Shown here one piece after another: positions 1-11,800 of a stretch of 64,000 bases of DNA (its first letter is position 1; each line of letters starts with the position of its first letter). Under the pieces are notes generated by a model, which did no database searches, was not told the origin of the DNA, and worked only from the letters and a program-made list of their open reading frames with translations. Both the position numbers and the translations under genes were made by a program. Source of the DNA: Cyanoderma ruficeps. Taxonomy: Eukaryota > Chordata > Aves > Passeriformes > Timaliidae. The stretch lies in contig VZDJ01000061.1 in the NCBI GenBank assembly GCA_008694505.1, forward strand, positions 290,346 through 354,345, read 5' to 3'.

Positions 1-635
1 GGGGCTTGACCCCACCGTGGCTCCCGAGGGCTCAGGAGGGGCTGTGCTGGGAGAAGCTGTGCCCGGGCCAGGTGTTTGGGTCTCCTGCAGCCTTGATTTG
101 TTTGGAAACAAGAAAAATTGGCTTCAGCAGCCAAATGAGATGCCCGGCATTCCAGAGATTTAGAACATCCCTGTGTTCCTTAGCAGGACACCAGTGCTGC
201 TCCTGGCCAGCCCTACAGCTCCTCGAGGGAATCTGAACAATTCATTGTGTTTCTTTAGGTGTTTCTATTTCTTTCTTCATTATTCTTCCTAATGTGTCAA
301 GTACCAAATTCCTGAGTTTAAAAAACAAACAAACAAACAAAAAATACCCCTGTATATATTTGGTGCTCTAGCTCCTTTCCCAGCTGCAGGTCTTGGATGT
401 TGACGTTGTCCCAAATTCTGGGCTGTCCCAAATTCCTTGGGAGCTGCTTGCAGAGCAGTGGCCATTAAGACAGGAAGTGACTAATTAAATTAATATGTTA
501 GTGTTATTTTCATGACAGTCTCAGCACTGACATGTGAAATTTAATCATTCCAGTAAAAAGTCTGAATTATAGCCCAGAAAATCCACACAGTATAAATTAC
601 AGCTCCTGTGGCTGAATCCCGGTGGGATGGAGGCA

Positions 636-762
636 GGTCCATCCAGCCTGGCCTTGGATGGGGCTTGGAGCAACCTGGGATAGTGGAAGGTGTCCCTGCC
701 ATGGCAGGGCTGGAATGAGATGGGCTTTAAGGTCCCTTCCAATCTAAACCATTCCAGGATTG
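636..762 (+). repeat. CR1 LINE 3'-end fragment
   Basis: It carries the diagnostic CR1 3' UTR blocks in sense orientation: GGATGGGGCTTGGAGCAACC, then GTGGAAGGTGTCCCTGCC, then TTTAAGGTCCCTTCCAA with a degraded ATTCCA-type tail. It is 5'-truncated, as is typical for this family, and non-coding. Confidence 0.85.
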
Positions 763-1548
763 GATGGATCAGCACACAGTTGGCCTTCTGAATTGGCATC
801 CCCCCTTTTTCTGGTGACAGAAACACCACGGGGCACCTCAAATGACACCAGATACCAATGTTGAGGCACTTTTGGCAAACCATCCCTGCTTTTCCAGGGT
901 GCAGCCTCATCCAGAATGCTGCAGTGATGTGCTTTGACTCAAGGTTTTACGGAAAACTTCAATATTCCAACAGACTTACAGATTTTCAAAATGAGAAAGG
1001 GATGTAGACAGAGGGAGAATGTTTAGGTTACATAGGATGGAGTAGTTCTTTGAAAATACTGGGAATACAGGATGCACTGCAGTAGTGCCTGGAAGTTTAA
1101 TTATCTAAATATCAAGGATATAAGAATGGATCTCACTGATTGCATTAGAGCAGCCCATGGACTGCTGATTGGAATCAGGGAGGAAGAATAACACGGATAA
1201 AAAGTCAGACTGGGCATCAAAGACAGTGTAAAGCCTCAGCCCCTGTGCCCATGCTGGCTCTGAGAGCTCCATGTGCCCGAGGGATCTCCTGTGGGATCAG
1301 TGTCCAAACGAGGCCATGCCAGAACATGAGGCACCTCACAGAGCCATGGGATGGGCCACGAGGAGAAGGAGAGCAGCACTTAGGAGATGCTGCCTTGCCT
1401 TAATTAATTGCCTGTGAGGTTTTTAAGGTTTAATTTAGGGTGTTACAAACATCCTCCTGGGTCAGACCACAACATCTCCAGCACAGGGACCCACCTCAGG
1501 TGGTGGCAGGAGATGCTGTTTGGGCAAGTTTATGAGCAGGGAACGTGT

Positions 1549-1592
1549 CACAGAATCACGGAACCTCCTGTGCTGGAAGGGACCCACCAGCC
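1549..1592 (-). repeat. Short CR1 3'-terminal remnant
   Basis: CACAGAATCACGGAACCTCC followed by GGAAGGGACCCACCA is the reverse complement of the extreme CR1 3' end. Only about 45 bp remain recognisable. Confidence 0.6.
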
Positions 1593-4500
1593 TGCGGCCG
1601 CAGAGAACTGGCAGTGACACTGCTGTGATCTCATTCCTGAGGTGCAGATGAGGGCTCTGAGCTCAGCATTGACTTAAAATGGGGTTTCTGGGGCTTTGGT
1701 GAGATGTGGCGAATTGCAGGTTGATGAGTCAATGAGATATGAACAATTCTCCTCCGGGGAAACAACCCCAGGTGTAATTATTATTCTGTTGGTAGTGCCT
1801 CTTGCTTTCCAGGGACATCCTTTCTGGAGTCACTCTCAGAACTGCAGAATGGGACCACTGTGGTAGGGTTATACCAGAGGGGAGAATCCAAAGAAACATT
1901 TTCTGTCTTCACCCTTCCCTTTCTGATGTTTCACCTGAGTCTTGCTCGGGGCAATACAGCATTTCCCGAGGAGCCAGCACTGACTCTGAGTGTTCGGGCT
2001 CCTGAGCTTCCCCCAGCCCAGGCCTAGCACCAGCAGACAGGGTGAGGCAGCAGCTGAAGAACCCCCCAGAAAAGCCTGGGACACCCTCATGGCACTTTTT
2101 TGGTTTTGAGGTCCCCACCCAATCCGTAAACTCCGTGACCCCTCCCAACAGCACCACTGGTTTGTTTAATCAGTGATTACACTGGAATTTTATTTCCATT
2201 TCCAAACATACTCTGTCAGTATGTACATTCCCTTTTTGCTTTGTGATAAAACCAAGGTAACAAAAACACCATCATGAACCTTGTGTGGCATAGCTTTGCT
2301 AAGGCAGGGCTGCACACCTCTGGTTCTGATGGGACAGCCTGAGCTCTTCCCTGAGCTCTCCCCTTTCTGCCTGCAGGTAACTTTAGCCAGGAGCTGCTCA
2401 CCGAGACTCTTTTATTCCTGGGCAGTCAGAGCTGCTGCTTCTTCTTGGGTTACAGAATCCTTTCTTCCTCAGCCTTGGGGACTGGGAGAGACATTGGATC
2501 CACCTGCTGAACACGACGGATTCCTTCCCCCCCTATGTCAGGTTATTGCAGAGGCCACAGAGGAACAGGATGGATGGGTTCCCTGCAGGATGTGTGTTCC
2601 CTGTGGGACAGAGGCAGAACTGCTGTGCCCTTTCCTGGCAGCTCCTGGCTGTCCTTGGCATCCTGGCTGGAGGAGCAGGAAAATTTGAGTTCCTGGTCCT
2701 CAGCAAGGGAGCATCTCACAGCCACTCATCCAGTGTTTTTGGATCTTCCTAATTAGCCCTCAGCCATGACTCTGACAGCGCTGGGAATTCAGGAAGCACC
2801 ATTCCCACTTTACAGGGTGAAGTGAGGAACAGGAATCCAAAATTGCTGTTGAGTAACCTGAGCTGGGATTAATGTCGGGGTCCCGCCCTGCCCTCGGGGC
2901 ACTACGTGCTCCTTTTTAGCCAAGACTGTCACGCTCGGATTTAAATGCCCTTGGGAAGAGGAATGAGAGATAAAGACGGGAGAGCAGGAAGTCCTGCTGA
3001 GATCGTTGGTAACAACATATCACAAACAACTCATGAGCTTTTCCTTATCGATGGTGTGGGGGGAACTGGTGTGCCCAGGGCAGGGCTGCCCACATGGACT
3101 CATTAAGGCCACTGTCTTTATCCATCTCTTTTCTGGCTTATTGGACGTTGTGAGGCCCTTTGGACTTTTTTGCCTTTTGACTTAACTGCCTTCAAGGCAC
3201 AAGCGCAGCCCTGAGGGACCGTCCCAGCACAGCTCCTGGCCAAGCAGGATTTCCCTGGTGTCTCCAGGGCTTTTTCCTGAGCCGAAGCCTTCAGAGGAGT
3301 TAAACTTTAACTCCTGGCCACCTCCATCTGTCCAAGGTCCAGGAGGAGCCATGCTGGGTCAGCCCGGCAGCTGCATTTCCTGCTCCTGCCCTTTCCTGGT
3401 GATTCACTCACTCCTCCTCCCTGCCAGGAAGTCTTTGACCTGGATAGAGCAGTGAGGAGGTGGAACAGGGACACCTGAGCTCTCCTGAATTTACCACTGG
3501 AGATCGGCTCCTGATGGCTGGGTGCCCTGGAGGGTTTCCTGGCTGGAATACAGTGTAGCAAGAAGGGAAAATCCTGGGTACCAAAAGACCCACCTGAGCT
3601 ACAGAAAAATCCCCTCACCCTGTGTAGCAGCACCAAGCTGGTGCTCCCCAGCAGGTCTGTGCTCCTGGCAGGCAGCTGTGAGTCTACATGAACCTGTTGT
3701 TGTCCTGCTGTCCCCTGCATGGATTATTTTATTTCATCATGTGAAATAAAAAAGGTAAAGCCTTTTCTCTGAGGCCATTTGAAGTGTGGCCCAGCAGCAG
3801 GGCAGGAGGCCGATGGGAAAAGCTGGTTTCTTTGAAATCATAGCACAGTTTCTACACTCCAGCTCTGCCAAGGCTTTGGGTGTTGCCAGAGTCTGCCACA
3901 GGAGATGGATGGCTCAGGGCTGGCTGCCCCTGGAGCTGGAGCTCCATGGCTTGGCCTGGCACGTTGGGATCAGACCCTGTGATGGCTCTGAGCTGTCCAA
4001 GGCACTTCTCCCACACTGGGACTCGGTTTTGCCTGGAAAAGCCAATCAGTTACTTCAGCACTGATGGAAGTTTGTGAAAATACAATGGCACAATCTCTGC
4101 TGAGCTCAGGCCCAGAAGCAGAGCCAATAGTCTCCGTGGTTTTGGATAAAACTTTGCTGTGGTTACCCGCGTCACGGGATCATGTGATGGCAGCTGATCT
4201 CTCCAACCTCCAGTGTTCTCACTCCAGGCCTCTTCTGCTGCACAAAAACACCCTGAGTGTTGAAAACATCGTCTCCCTGCTCAGGTAATCATTTATTGAT
4301 AGCAGAATTATCAGCCAAGTGTTGTTGAAGAAACGGCCACTGCTGCTGTTTCTGATCCTGCCAGGCCTTTTCCCAGCCTGTCAGCCCAGCCACAAACCTT
4401 CAGCACTCCCACTTAAAAGGATTTCCAAACAGACACAGTTTTTCCCTCCAGCCCAAGGACACACTTTGGCCTCTTCAGCACAACATGCCACATCTGTTGA

Positions 4501-6873
4501 TTCTTCAAGTTTGGGTTCTCAGCCCAGGGAATTAAGGGGCAATTAAGTCTAAGCAGGGCTCTGAGCCCCTTTGAAACATGCTGATGGAGAAAAGCATGCC
4601 TCAAAATGACTTTAAAGGAACTCTAGGGAGAGAGAAGAGCAAGAATCTGTCAGTTGGGAGCTGCTGCCCTCTCCAAGATCGCTCCCCTGTAAGGAGCACA
4701 GCCCTGGATTTTCTGGGACCTTCTTCCTGCAGGATAATTCAGGGTAAGGACAGGCAGAGTCAGCTCTGCCACAGGGTTGGTCCTCTGGAGAGATGAAAGG
4801 GAAGTGGTTTGGTGGCCAAATGAAAGTCGTGGCTTTAAGGAAGAATTAAAGCCAGATGTTTCCAGCAGCTGCTGAGCCCAGCCCTTTGTGTTGGAGGCAC
4901 CAAGCAGGCCCTGGCAGCATCTGCACAGCTCCATGGTGGGAACACCCTCTAATCCTGAAGGCTCCACCACAGTGCTGCAGGCTCCCTGGGTGTCTGGGAG
5001 GAGGCAACAAGAGCTGAGGCAGAGATAGTGAAGCCAGCTCAATATTTATTCCATGCCTTAAAATATTTATTCCTTACTGATAGTAGGGATGGCAGCAGAA
5101 GAATGGTAACCAAATTTAGCACCTTTGGACAAAACACTGGGGCCGAGAGGTGGTTGAGCCATGTTGGCATCAGCACTGCAGGCACAGGGCAAGATGTGGG
5201 GAACAGGGACAGAACATCTCCCCGGAGCCAGGGACTGGCTTTGGACCCCTTGGACAGGTTGATGCCCAGCTAACCAACAGATAAATCTGCTGTGCAGGGA
5301 GCTCATGGGAGTCAGGGGCAATAAACAATCCCTGCCTTTCTAGTGTTTGTATTCGGCTGGGACTGAAGCAAGCACCCATTCCAGAGTGATGGAACATGGG
5401 CGAAATACAGGAAAAGGGAAGCTGACTCCTTGTTTCAGCACAATTGCAGAGGGAGCAGCACTTTGTGCTGCAAGGGAGAGCCCAGATTTCAGGGCTGCCA
5501 GTGGGAGGTCCCAGCTCACACCCAGGAGCCATAAATCTTTCCCAGCACTGCTCCTACTGCTCCTTCACTCTGTCTCGTGGTTGTAACATTCACTCCTGGC
5601 TTCCTAAGGCCAAATTCCTGGTGCCCTCGGCACTACCCTGAGGTGGAGTTTCCTCTTGCGAAATCAGCGGGTGTCCTGTTGGCTCTGAGGGCTGGTAAAG
5701 GCTCTGCTCACTGTTCAGGTCTGTGTGTCATGGTCCTCACCTTCCTCCTGCCCTGTCCTGAGTGTTGGGATGCCCCTGCTATAGAGGAGCAGGGGAGATG
5801 CCCTTGAATCCAGCTGGATCCCTTCTGCTGAGGAAATGAGGAATAAATCCATAAGGTGCGCCCGAAGCAAGGAAAAGTCAATAGAGCAGAGGGAGGTTGG
5901 TGACAGGAAATCACAGTTTTTACTGGCACTGGCTCACATCAGATAATCTGACTATAACAAGGAAGAACTCGCTCCATATTCTGATTCCATGGAGCTGGGT
6001 GAGGGACTGCTGTAGGAAAGGAGCTTCTTGCCTTGCCCTTTGCTTGTTCTCACACTGGGATGTCTCATTTGTGTGCCCACCAGTTCACTCCCTGCTCTGC
6101 CCTGGGCAGGAGGTGCAATTGTTTCTGCTGTGATTCCAGTCCCAGCTGTTGGGAGAAGCCTTTGGAGGCTCCTGGGCTGCCCTGGATGGGGCTCAAGGGG
6201 AACTGCCCGTGCCTCAGTCCCAGCTGGTGACTAACAGGAAAGAACCTTTCCAGGGGTAAACAGAGAACTGGTTATTTCACCTCCCCAACAGGTGGCAACG
6301 GGACCTGGTCATGTCCTGGCTCGAGGGGTGTCGCTCCTGCATTTCTCCCTTGGGTGACACAGAATTGTTGTCACTCAGCAGGAATTCTTTTCTCACTCTT
6401 TGGCCTTTTTTCCACACCAGCCAGCGAGGCTGAGAGTCTTCCCGAGCTGGAAGTGTCCTGGTGACACTGAGCCCTTTGCCAGCCAGGAATGGGCAGAACC
6501 ATGTGCTGGGAAATGCTCTAATCTGAGCATTAGTGGTAATTTACATCCCAGCAAAGCCTGGATTCAGGAGTCCTCAGCTCCTCTGGGATCTCAGGTGCTC
6601 GGCAGGTTTGGAAATGAGGCTAAGAACTGTTCCATGGCTTTTGGAGCTCCCAAATTTTAGGCACATTCAAAATGAAGGAGCAGCTTTGGAGCTCAGGAAG
6701 TTTGTGAGCCAGAGTGATGCTTACCCTTCCCGAGGGTGTGAGGATTAAGGAGTTAATGGTTGCAAAGTGCTTTGGAGATGACAAGTGCTCAGTCCCATGG
6801 CTTCTTATCAGGGAAGGGGATGAGAAGGAAGAAGTTCTTACTCCCACAATGGACCTGTGAGGTCTCACTACAT

Positions 6874-7150
6874 CACAGAATTATGGAATATCCTGAACTG
6901 GAAAGGACCCACAGGGATCATCAATCTGACTCCTGGCCCTGCACAGACACCCCAACAATCCCACCCTGTACCTGAGAGTGTTCAAATGCTCCTGGAGCTC
7001 TGGCAGCCTCGGGGCCGTGCCCATTCCTGGGGAGCCTGGGCAGTGCCTGACACCCCTCGGGGGAAGAACCTTTCCCTGATATCCAAACTCTCCCCTGACA
7101 CAGCTCCAGCTGTGCCCTTGGCTCCTGTCCCTGGTCCCAGAGAGCAGAGA
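6874..7150 (-). repeat. CR1 LINE 3'-end fragment
   Basis: Antisense CR1. It begins with the terminal CACAGAATTATGGAATATCC, then GGAAAGGACCCACAGGGATC, CCTGCACAGACACCCCAACA and CTCCTGGAGCTCTGGCAGCC. It belongs to the same subfamily as the longer copies near 23.8 kb and 54.1 kb, which share these blocks. It is truncated after roughly 275 bp. Confidence 0.85.
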
Positions 7151-8360
7151 CTGGTGCCTGATGTGACAAACACAGCTCTGACAGGGGTTTGCTCCTGTGC
7201 TGTCCCTGTGGACTGAGGTTGGGCAGCTCTTGGCAGCGAGAGGATTCCGGAACGGGTTCTGCAGCGTGTGAACAGTCCCTTCCCATTTATCCCGCTCCAA
7301 CTTATTTATTTGACTTCTACGCCTTCTGTTTCTTTTTCTTTCACTCCTCCAGTGTCTTGGAGCTGCTACCCACGGAACACCCACAGGCCTGCCAGCTGGG
7401 CCGTGTTTGCTGGGCAGCTTGTGCTCCGTTTCTAATCTCCTCAATGGACCCTGATTATTCCCTGGCTCCGACTTATCCACACGGATCTGCCCAGCCCTAA
7501 TTGCAGGTGATGGCAGTGGTGGGGTCCTTCACAGGGCATTGATTCATGGCAGGGGACTTGAGGGCTGGAATCTCCATCCTCCACCCACACTGGAGTGTTT
7601 TAATTCTCTAACCAAAACCAACAAATTGCCCCTCAATGCTCAGTAATGGATTTTGTGGATCCTTCTCTAAAGCAAAGTGGTTTCAAGGTATGTTTTCCTG
7701 GCAGGAATCCTCTCAGGGCATCATTCCTGCTGCCACCCTGGTGGGTCTGGGGGGGACACCCAAGTCAAGGGCATATGACAGGATTTCATGCTCGGGACTT
7801 TCAGCGGGGCAATTTGGGCCTTGCTCAGCCTTTCTGATACCTGAGCTCAGGTGTGTCATCCCCGCAGTGGGAGCATTACCTCGGCAAGGCACAGAATGGA
7901 CAGTTTAGGCTCCAATGGACTCAGCCAAGCCCTTCCCAAAAAAAGGTGAGCCCAACCAAGGCCGGACTTCTCCAGGACACTGCGGTGGGTTCGTGCCCTG
8001 TCTACATCGGTGCTGTCTGGAGGAAATCCTGATCCTGTGACATTCCCACCGGAGCCACGGCTCCTTCCTAGCACTTCCCCACCCGTTCCTGGCCGGGGCG
8101 AGCCCTGGCAGCTGCTCCCAGTCCCTTCCCCATCTGGGGCCGGGATCCCGGGGGGGTGGGCACGGGTCCACCGGGAGGATGGAGGGACAGGGGTGCGGGG
8201 ACAGCGGGGACAATCCCTCAGCAGCCCCTGCTCGGTGTCACCGGGCACGGGCACAAGGAACCGGGACGTGCGGCACCGCAGTGCCGGCGCTGGTCTGTTC
8301 CGGAGTGCCCCTGCGGGATCCGCGGCGCTGGCCCGAAAACTGGGAAAATAGGGAAAAAAA

Positions 8361-8410
8361 GGGGCCGGGGCCGGCGGTGGGGCTGGCGGTGGGGCCGGGG
8401 CCGGCGGTGG
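8361..8410 (+). repeat. GGGGCC/GGCGGTGG G-quadruplex-prone block
   Basis: The unit GGGGCCGGGGCCGGCGGTGG occurs twice, about 30 bp apart, joined by GGCTGGCGGT. Four or more G-runs sit within 50 bp, which satisfies a canonical quadruplex pattern. It lies about 450 bp upstream of the LARP4 start codon. Confidence 0.7.
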
Positions 8411-8623
8411 AGTCGGAGCGGGGTTTGACTGCGGCGGTGTGTGCGGCGGTTGGAAGCCTAAAGGATTTTGACTTGTGTAATTAGAAAAAAGCAAGCAAGC
8501 AACCAACCGACCAAAAACACTCCCCAAAACCCCAAATCCGAGAATTTTCCACAACGCGGCTCAGGCCCCTTCCATTCCCTTCGCGGGGGACGCCGCTTCC
8601 CCTGCGCGGCGCTGCAGCCACCA

Positions 8624-8636
8624 CGCCCTCTGGCGG
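8624..8636 (-). promoter_or_regulatory. CTCF-like binding motif
   Basis: The minus strand reads CCGCCAGAGGGCG. This matches the CTCF core CCASYAGRKGGCR at all but the third position. It lies about 215 bp upstream of the LARP4 ATG, inside the CpG island, a common location for promoter CTCF sites. Occupancy is an inference. Confidence 0.5.
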
Positions 8637-8848
8637 AGGCTGGCGGGGCGGCCTTACCCCCCCTGCGCTCGGGAATGGTCCGACCCGGCCGTGCCCCGGA
8701 CGCGCTCGGTTCGCCCGGAAGAGGCGGCGGCGGGCGGGGACCGGGCGGGACGGGCCGGGCCGGGCGGCGCGGCCGGAGGCGGAGCCCGCGTGTCCCGATC
8801 GCCGCTCCGGGCACCGGGGAGCGCGGGCCCGCCGGCCGCGGCGGCACG

Positions 8849-8866
8849 ATGCTGCTGTTCGTGGAG
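8849..8866 (+). CDS. LARP4: LARP4 coding exon 1
   Basis: This exon encodes MLLFVE, identical to the first six residues of mammalian LARP4, and is followed by the donor GTGAGG. It ends in phase 0. Only 18 coding nucleotides lie in the CpG-island exon, so gene finders will easily miss this start. Confidence 0.93.
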
Positions 8867-11800
8867 GTGAGGTGACGGCGCCGGGCCATGTGGCGGGAGG
8901 CGGCGGCGGGAGGCCGCGCACGCCGCGCCGGGGGAGGGGACGGGGCTGACACAGCAGATCCGGGGGCGGCGGCCGCTGGGCGGGCGGGCGGGGGGGGGGT
9001 CGGTGGGCGCTCTGGAAGGTTCCGCCGGGGCAGGGGGCGGGGGAGGCGCCGCCGTGACCTTCGGGTGCCGCCGCGGCCCGGCCGTGAAGGTGACGCGGGA
9101 CACGCGGGGCCTTCCCGAGGCCTCCCGGGAGCGGGCCCGGCCCGGCCTCTCGACACGCGGGGCGGCCCCGCGAGGCCGGCCCCGAGCGCGGCGCCTCGTT
9201 AATTGCGTTAATGAAACACTGGGGGTGGTTTGTGGCGCGGGAGGGGGATGGTTCTGCCGTTCCCCGGCGCGCCGGGTCCGGGCGGGACGAGGAGCGCGGC
9301 CCAGCCGGGCCCTGGAGGTCACCGAGGAGGGCGGGCGCCGTGTCCGCTGTGGCCCCGAACGGGGCTTCACCTGCTCACGGCCTTTTACGGGTTCGGTGAA
9401 GCGGTTTCAGCCTTTGCTGAACGAACCCGGGTGGCCGCTATAAACTTTGCACCGAGTTTTGTCCCAAAACGTGCGCGGAGCAAAGAGCGGCCGCGGCCGG
9501 GGGGAGTTAACGGGGGGAGGCGGGAGGGCGCTGGGCTGTGTCTGCCCGAGGGGGTTCAGCTCCGGGGAGTTCTGCTCGGGGGTTTTGTTCGGGTAACGGG
9601 TGAGATCGTGCTGTTGGCCTCACACACAAACACCAACATGTGCTCCGTGGTTAGGAACCTCTAAATAAAGCAGTTCGGGAAACGCGTTCTTTCTCAAGTG
9701 GATCACCTCGCTTCTAAGCTGAATATTCCTTGGCTTCGCAGAGGAGAATAAAAGTTGTCGTGAACGCGGTGACAGGTTTGGAGCATTAGGGGTTGCAGCG
9801 TTGTGCTGGAAGAGGAACTGCTGAGGCCGATGGGAGGCAGGAGCAGCTGCCTCATCCCGGGCTGAGCGTGGTGAGAGGCCCCTGCGAGCAGCGGGGCACG
9901 AGGCAGGTTCTGGAATGCAGAGACGGGGATGCGGACGGACGGGAGCTGGGGCATATCAGGGAGCACACGGCTGGGTGGTGGTGTGGATGGGAGCCGGAGC
10001 TCATCAGGGCTTCGGGATTTTTGGGGAGTCCTAAAGCACAAACTCGATTCTTATCTTCCTCTGATAGAAGGAAGAGGAGTTTCTGTGATCTTCGTTCTGC
10101 AAGCCTCGATAATATTTGAGTTCCTGAGCACCATCTGGGTTTTCTGATGGTTTTTTGTCACTGTTAGGGCAGAGAGCTGGAGTTCAGAGCTAGGTGTCCT
10201 GGAATGCTGCAGTTGGATGCTTGGGAGCAGACAACAACTTTATCTGGGGATCTTTGGGGGATGCCTGGAAAATAAGGCACAGGGTGGGTGGAAGTCCCGA
10301 GGTTTTCTGGGGGATTGGCTGAGTTGCTGTATCTGTCAGTGTTGGTTTCAGACCTAATTGAGGTGTAAATGTGGTGGTTGTGCTGAGCCCTTCACAGTGT
10401 GTGTGGAGGAATTGGGTTTCCTTCAACATCCTTTCATTCCAAATCTCTGCAGTGATGGCTGTGTAAGAGCTGTGTAAGACTCATGCTGTTTCATACATTT
10501 ACGTTTGGGGCAGCCTTTTTTTTCTCTCTAAGCCAGGATCTGTGTGCTGTTAACCATTAATAATTAGGATTGGGAATATTAATAAATGCATCAAGAGAAA
10601 TGGAATTGATGATGGCTGCTGGGCTCCGCTCAGATGGGTATGTGCTCCTAATTCCATATATCTGTAATTTATGGGGGAAATGGGAGTCTGTGTGTTTCAG
10701 GTGGGTGAAATGATGTTTCCTAGTTAGAAATCCAGGGCTGTGGGAAGCACTGAGTGTTGTTGGCCCTCTCGAGCAGGTGAGGCTTCCTGTGACCCCCACA
10801 TTGCCTCTGTTCACACTCCTCTGACACCTTCGGACACCACAACTGTGCCTTGGCTTTTCCAAGGGGTGGCAGAGGCTGCCCTGGGCACGGGGAGCTTGTA
10901 CCAGCTGATAAAAAACCTGCAGCTCCTGGTGGGAGTGATGCTTCTGTGACCACTGAAATTACTGTGAGGTTGAGAGTTACCTGGGACACCGAGAGCACTT
11001 GGAACCTGCCAGCAGCTCTGAAGGAGTTCTCAGTGTTGGTTTGACACCAACTTCTCCTTGTCCAGCCTCTGGATGGGGTCTGAGCAGGTGACAGTGACTC
11101 CCCCCAGAGAAGGTGGTCACACGGTGTCTGAGCCCCTCAGGGTCCCTACCTGTCCCCCAGCCAGCACAAGGCTTCTCTTGGCTGCCTCCCGTAGCTTTGC
11201 TGACCTTGGGGTTTTTCCATCTGCTTACGTTTCCATTTCTGGAAAAGGGTGAGTTTCTCCCCTCACAAGTTTGGTTAAATTCTCTTGTATTTTTTTTGCT
11301 TTGATTCTGTTTCAGAGAGTTTGTCTACTCCAGGAAATCTGTCACAAGCTCTGGGTTGGGCTTTGGTTGCAGAATAATTTGAGTTAATATTGAAATTGAA
11401 TGCTTTAAAAACTCTTGACTGCCTGCATTTTTGTTAGCTTAATTGAATCTGGCAAAGTGTAGTTTAGATGTAATTCCTATAAAAAAAGTACCCTTTGCCA
11501 TGTTTCAGAACGAGAACTGTCTTCAATAGCCAATTTTTAGGAGTTGCTGGAGGAGAATCTTTGATCCACACTTGCTGGAAGTAGCGTGAGCGAGAGGGGA
11601 AACTGCGCTGAGGAGGAGAGCTTTGTCAGCTCGTGGATCCCAGCGAGTGTTCCCAACCTTTGTCACTCTGTAAAGCTTTAACCTCGTCATGAAAGTTCCC
11701 GATAGCGGCTGGGAGGATCATGCTGCAGCCAATCCCACGGGCTCGGCGTTTGTAGCCTCAGTTAAATAAGCAAGAATTGATATTTTGGCCTTTTCTTCTG

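Larger units (their letters stand above)
1..8080. other. Intergenic region upstream of LARP4
   Basis: No coding exon could be supported on either strand. Open frames here are short, lack a recognisable protein and are not bounded by coherent splice sites. The stretch holds three CR1 remnants (about 636-762, 1549-1592 and 6874-7150), described separately, and a CpG-containing segment at 2873-3050 that may be an old LTR. In mammals the neighbour on this side of LARP4 is FAM186A/LIMA1 on the opposite strand. I looked for the LIMA1 N-terminus and did not find it. Confidence 0.6.
8080..9560. promoter_or_regulatory. LARP4: CpG-island promoter of LARP4
   Basis: A sharply CpG- and GC-rich block surrounds the LARP4 first coding exon. 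It includes long G runs around 8978-9001 and GGGGCC-type repeats at 8361-8410. No TATA box is evident, so a dispersed CpG-island promoter is expected. The transcription start is not determinable from sequence alone but should lie a short way upstream of the ATG at 8849. The island ends where AT content rises past about 9.6 kb. Confidence 0.8.

Noticed and set aside
2395..2430. GAGACTCTTTTATTCC shared with 49844-49862
   Set aside because: The similarity does not extend beyond about 17 bp, so it is not enough to call a repeat family.
1..8080. Exons of the upstream neighbour expected from mammalian synteny (LIMA1/FAM186A)
   Set aside because: No frame on either strand resembles these proteins.
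8458..9370. Proline/arginine-rich minus-strand open frames over the LARP4 CpG island
   Set aside because: High GC content removes stop codons. No recognisable protein or splice structure was seen.
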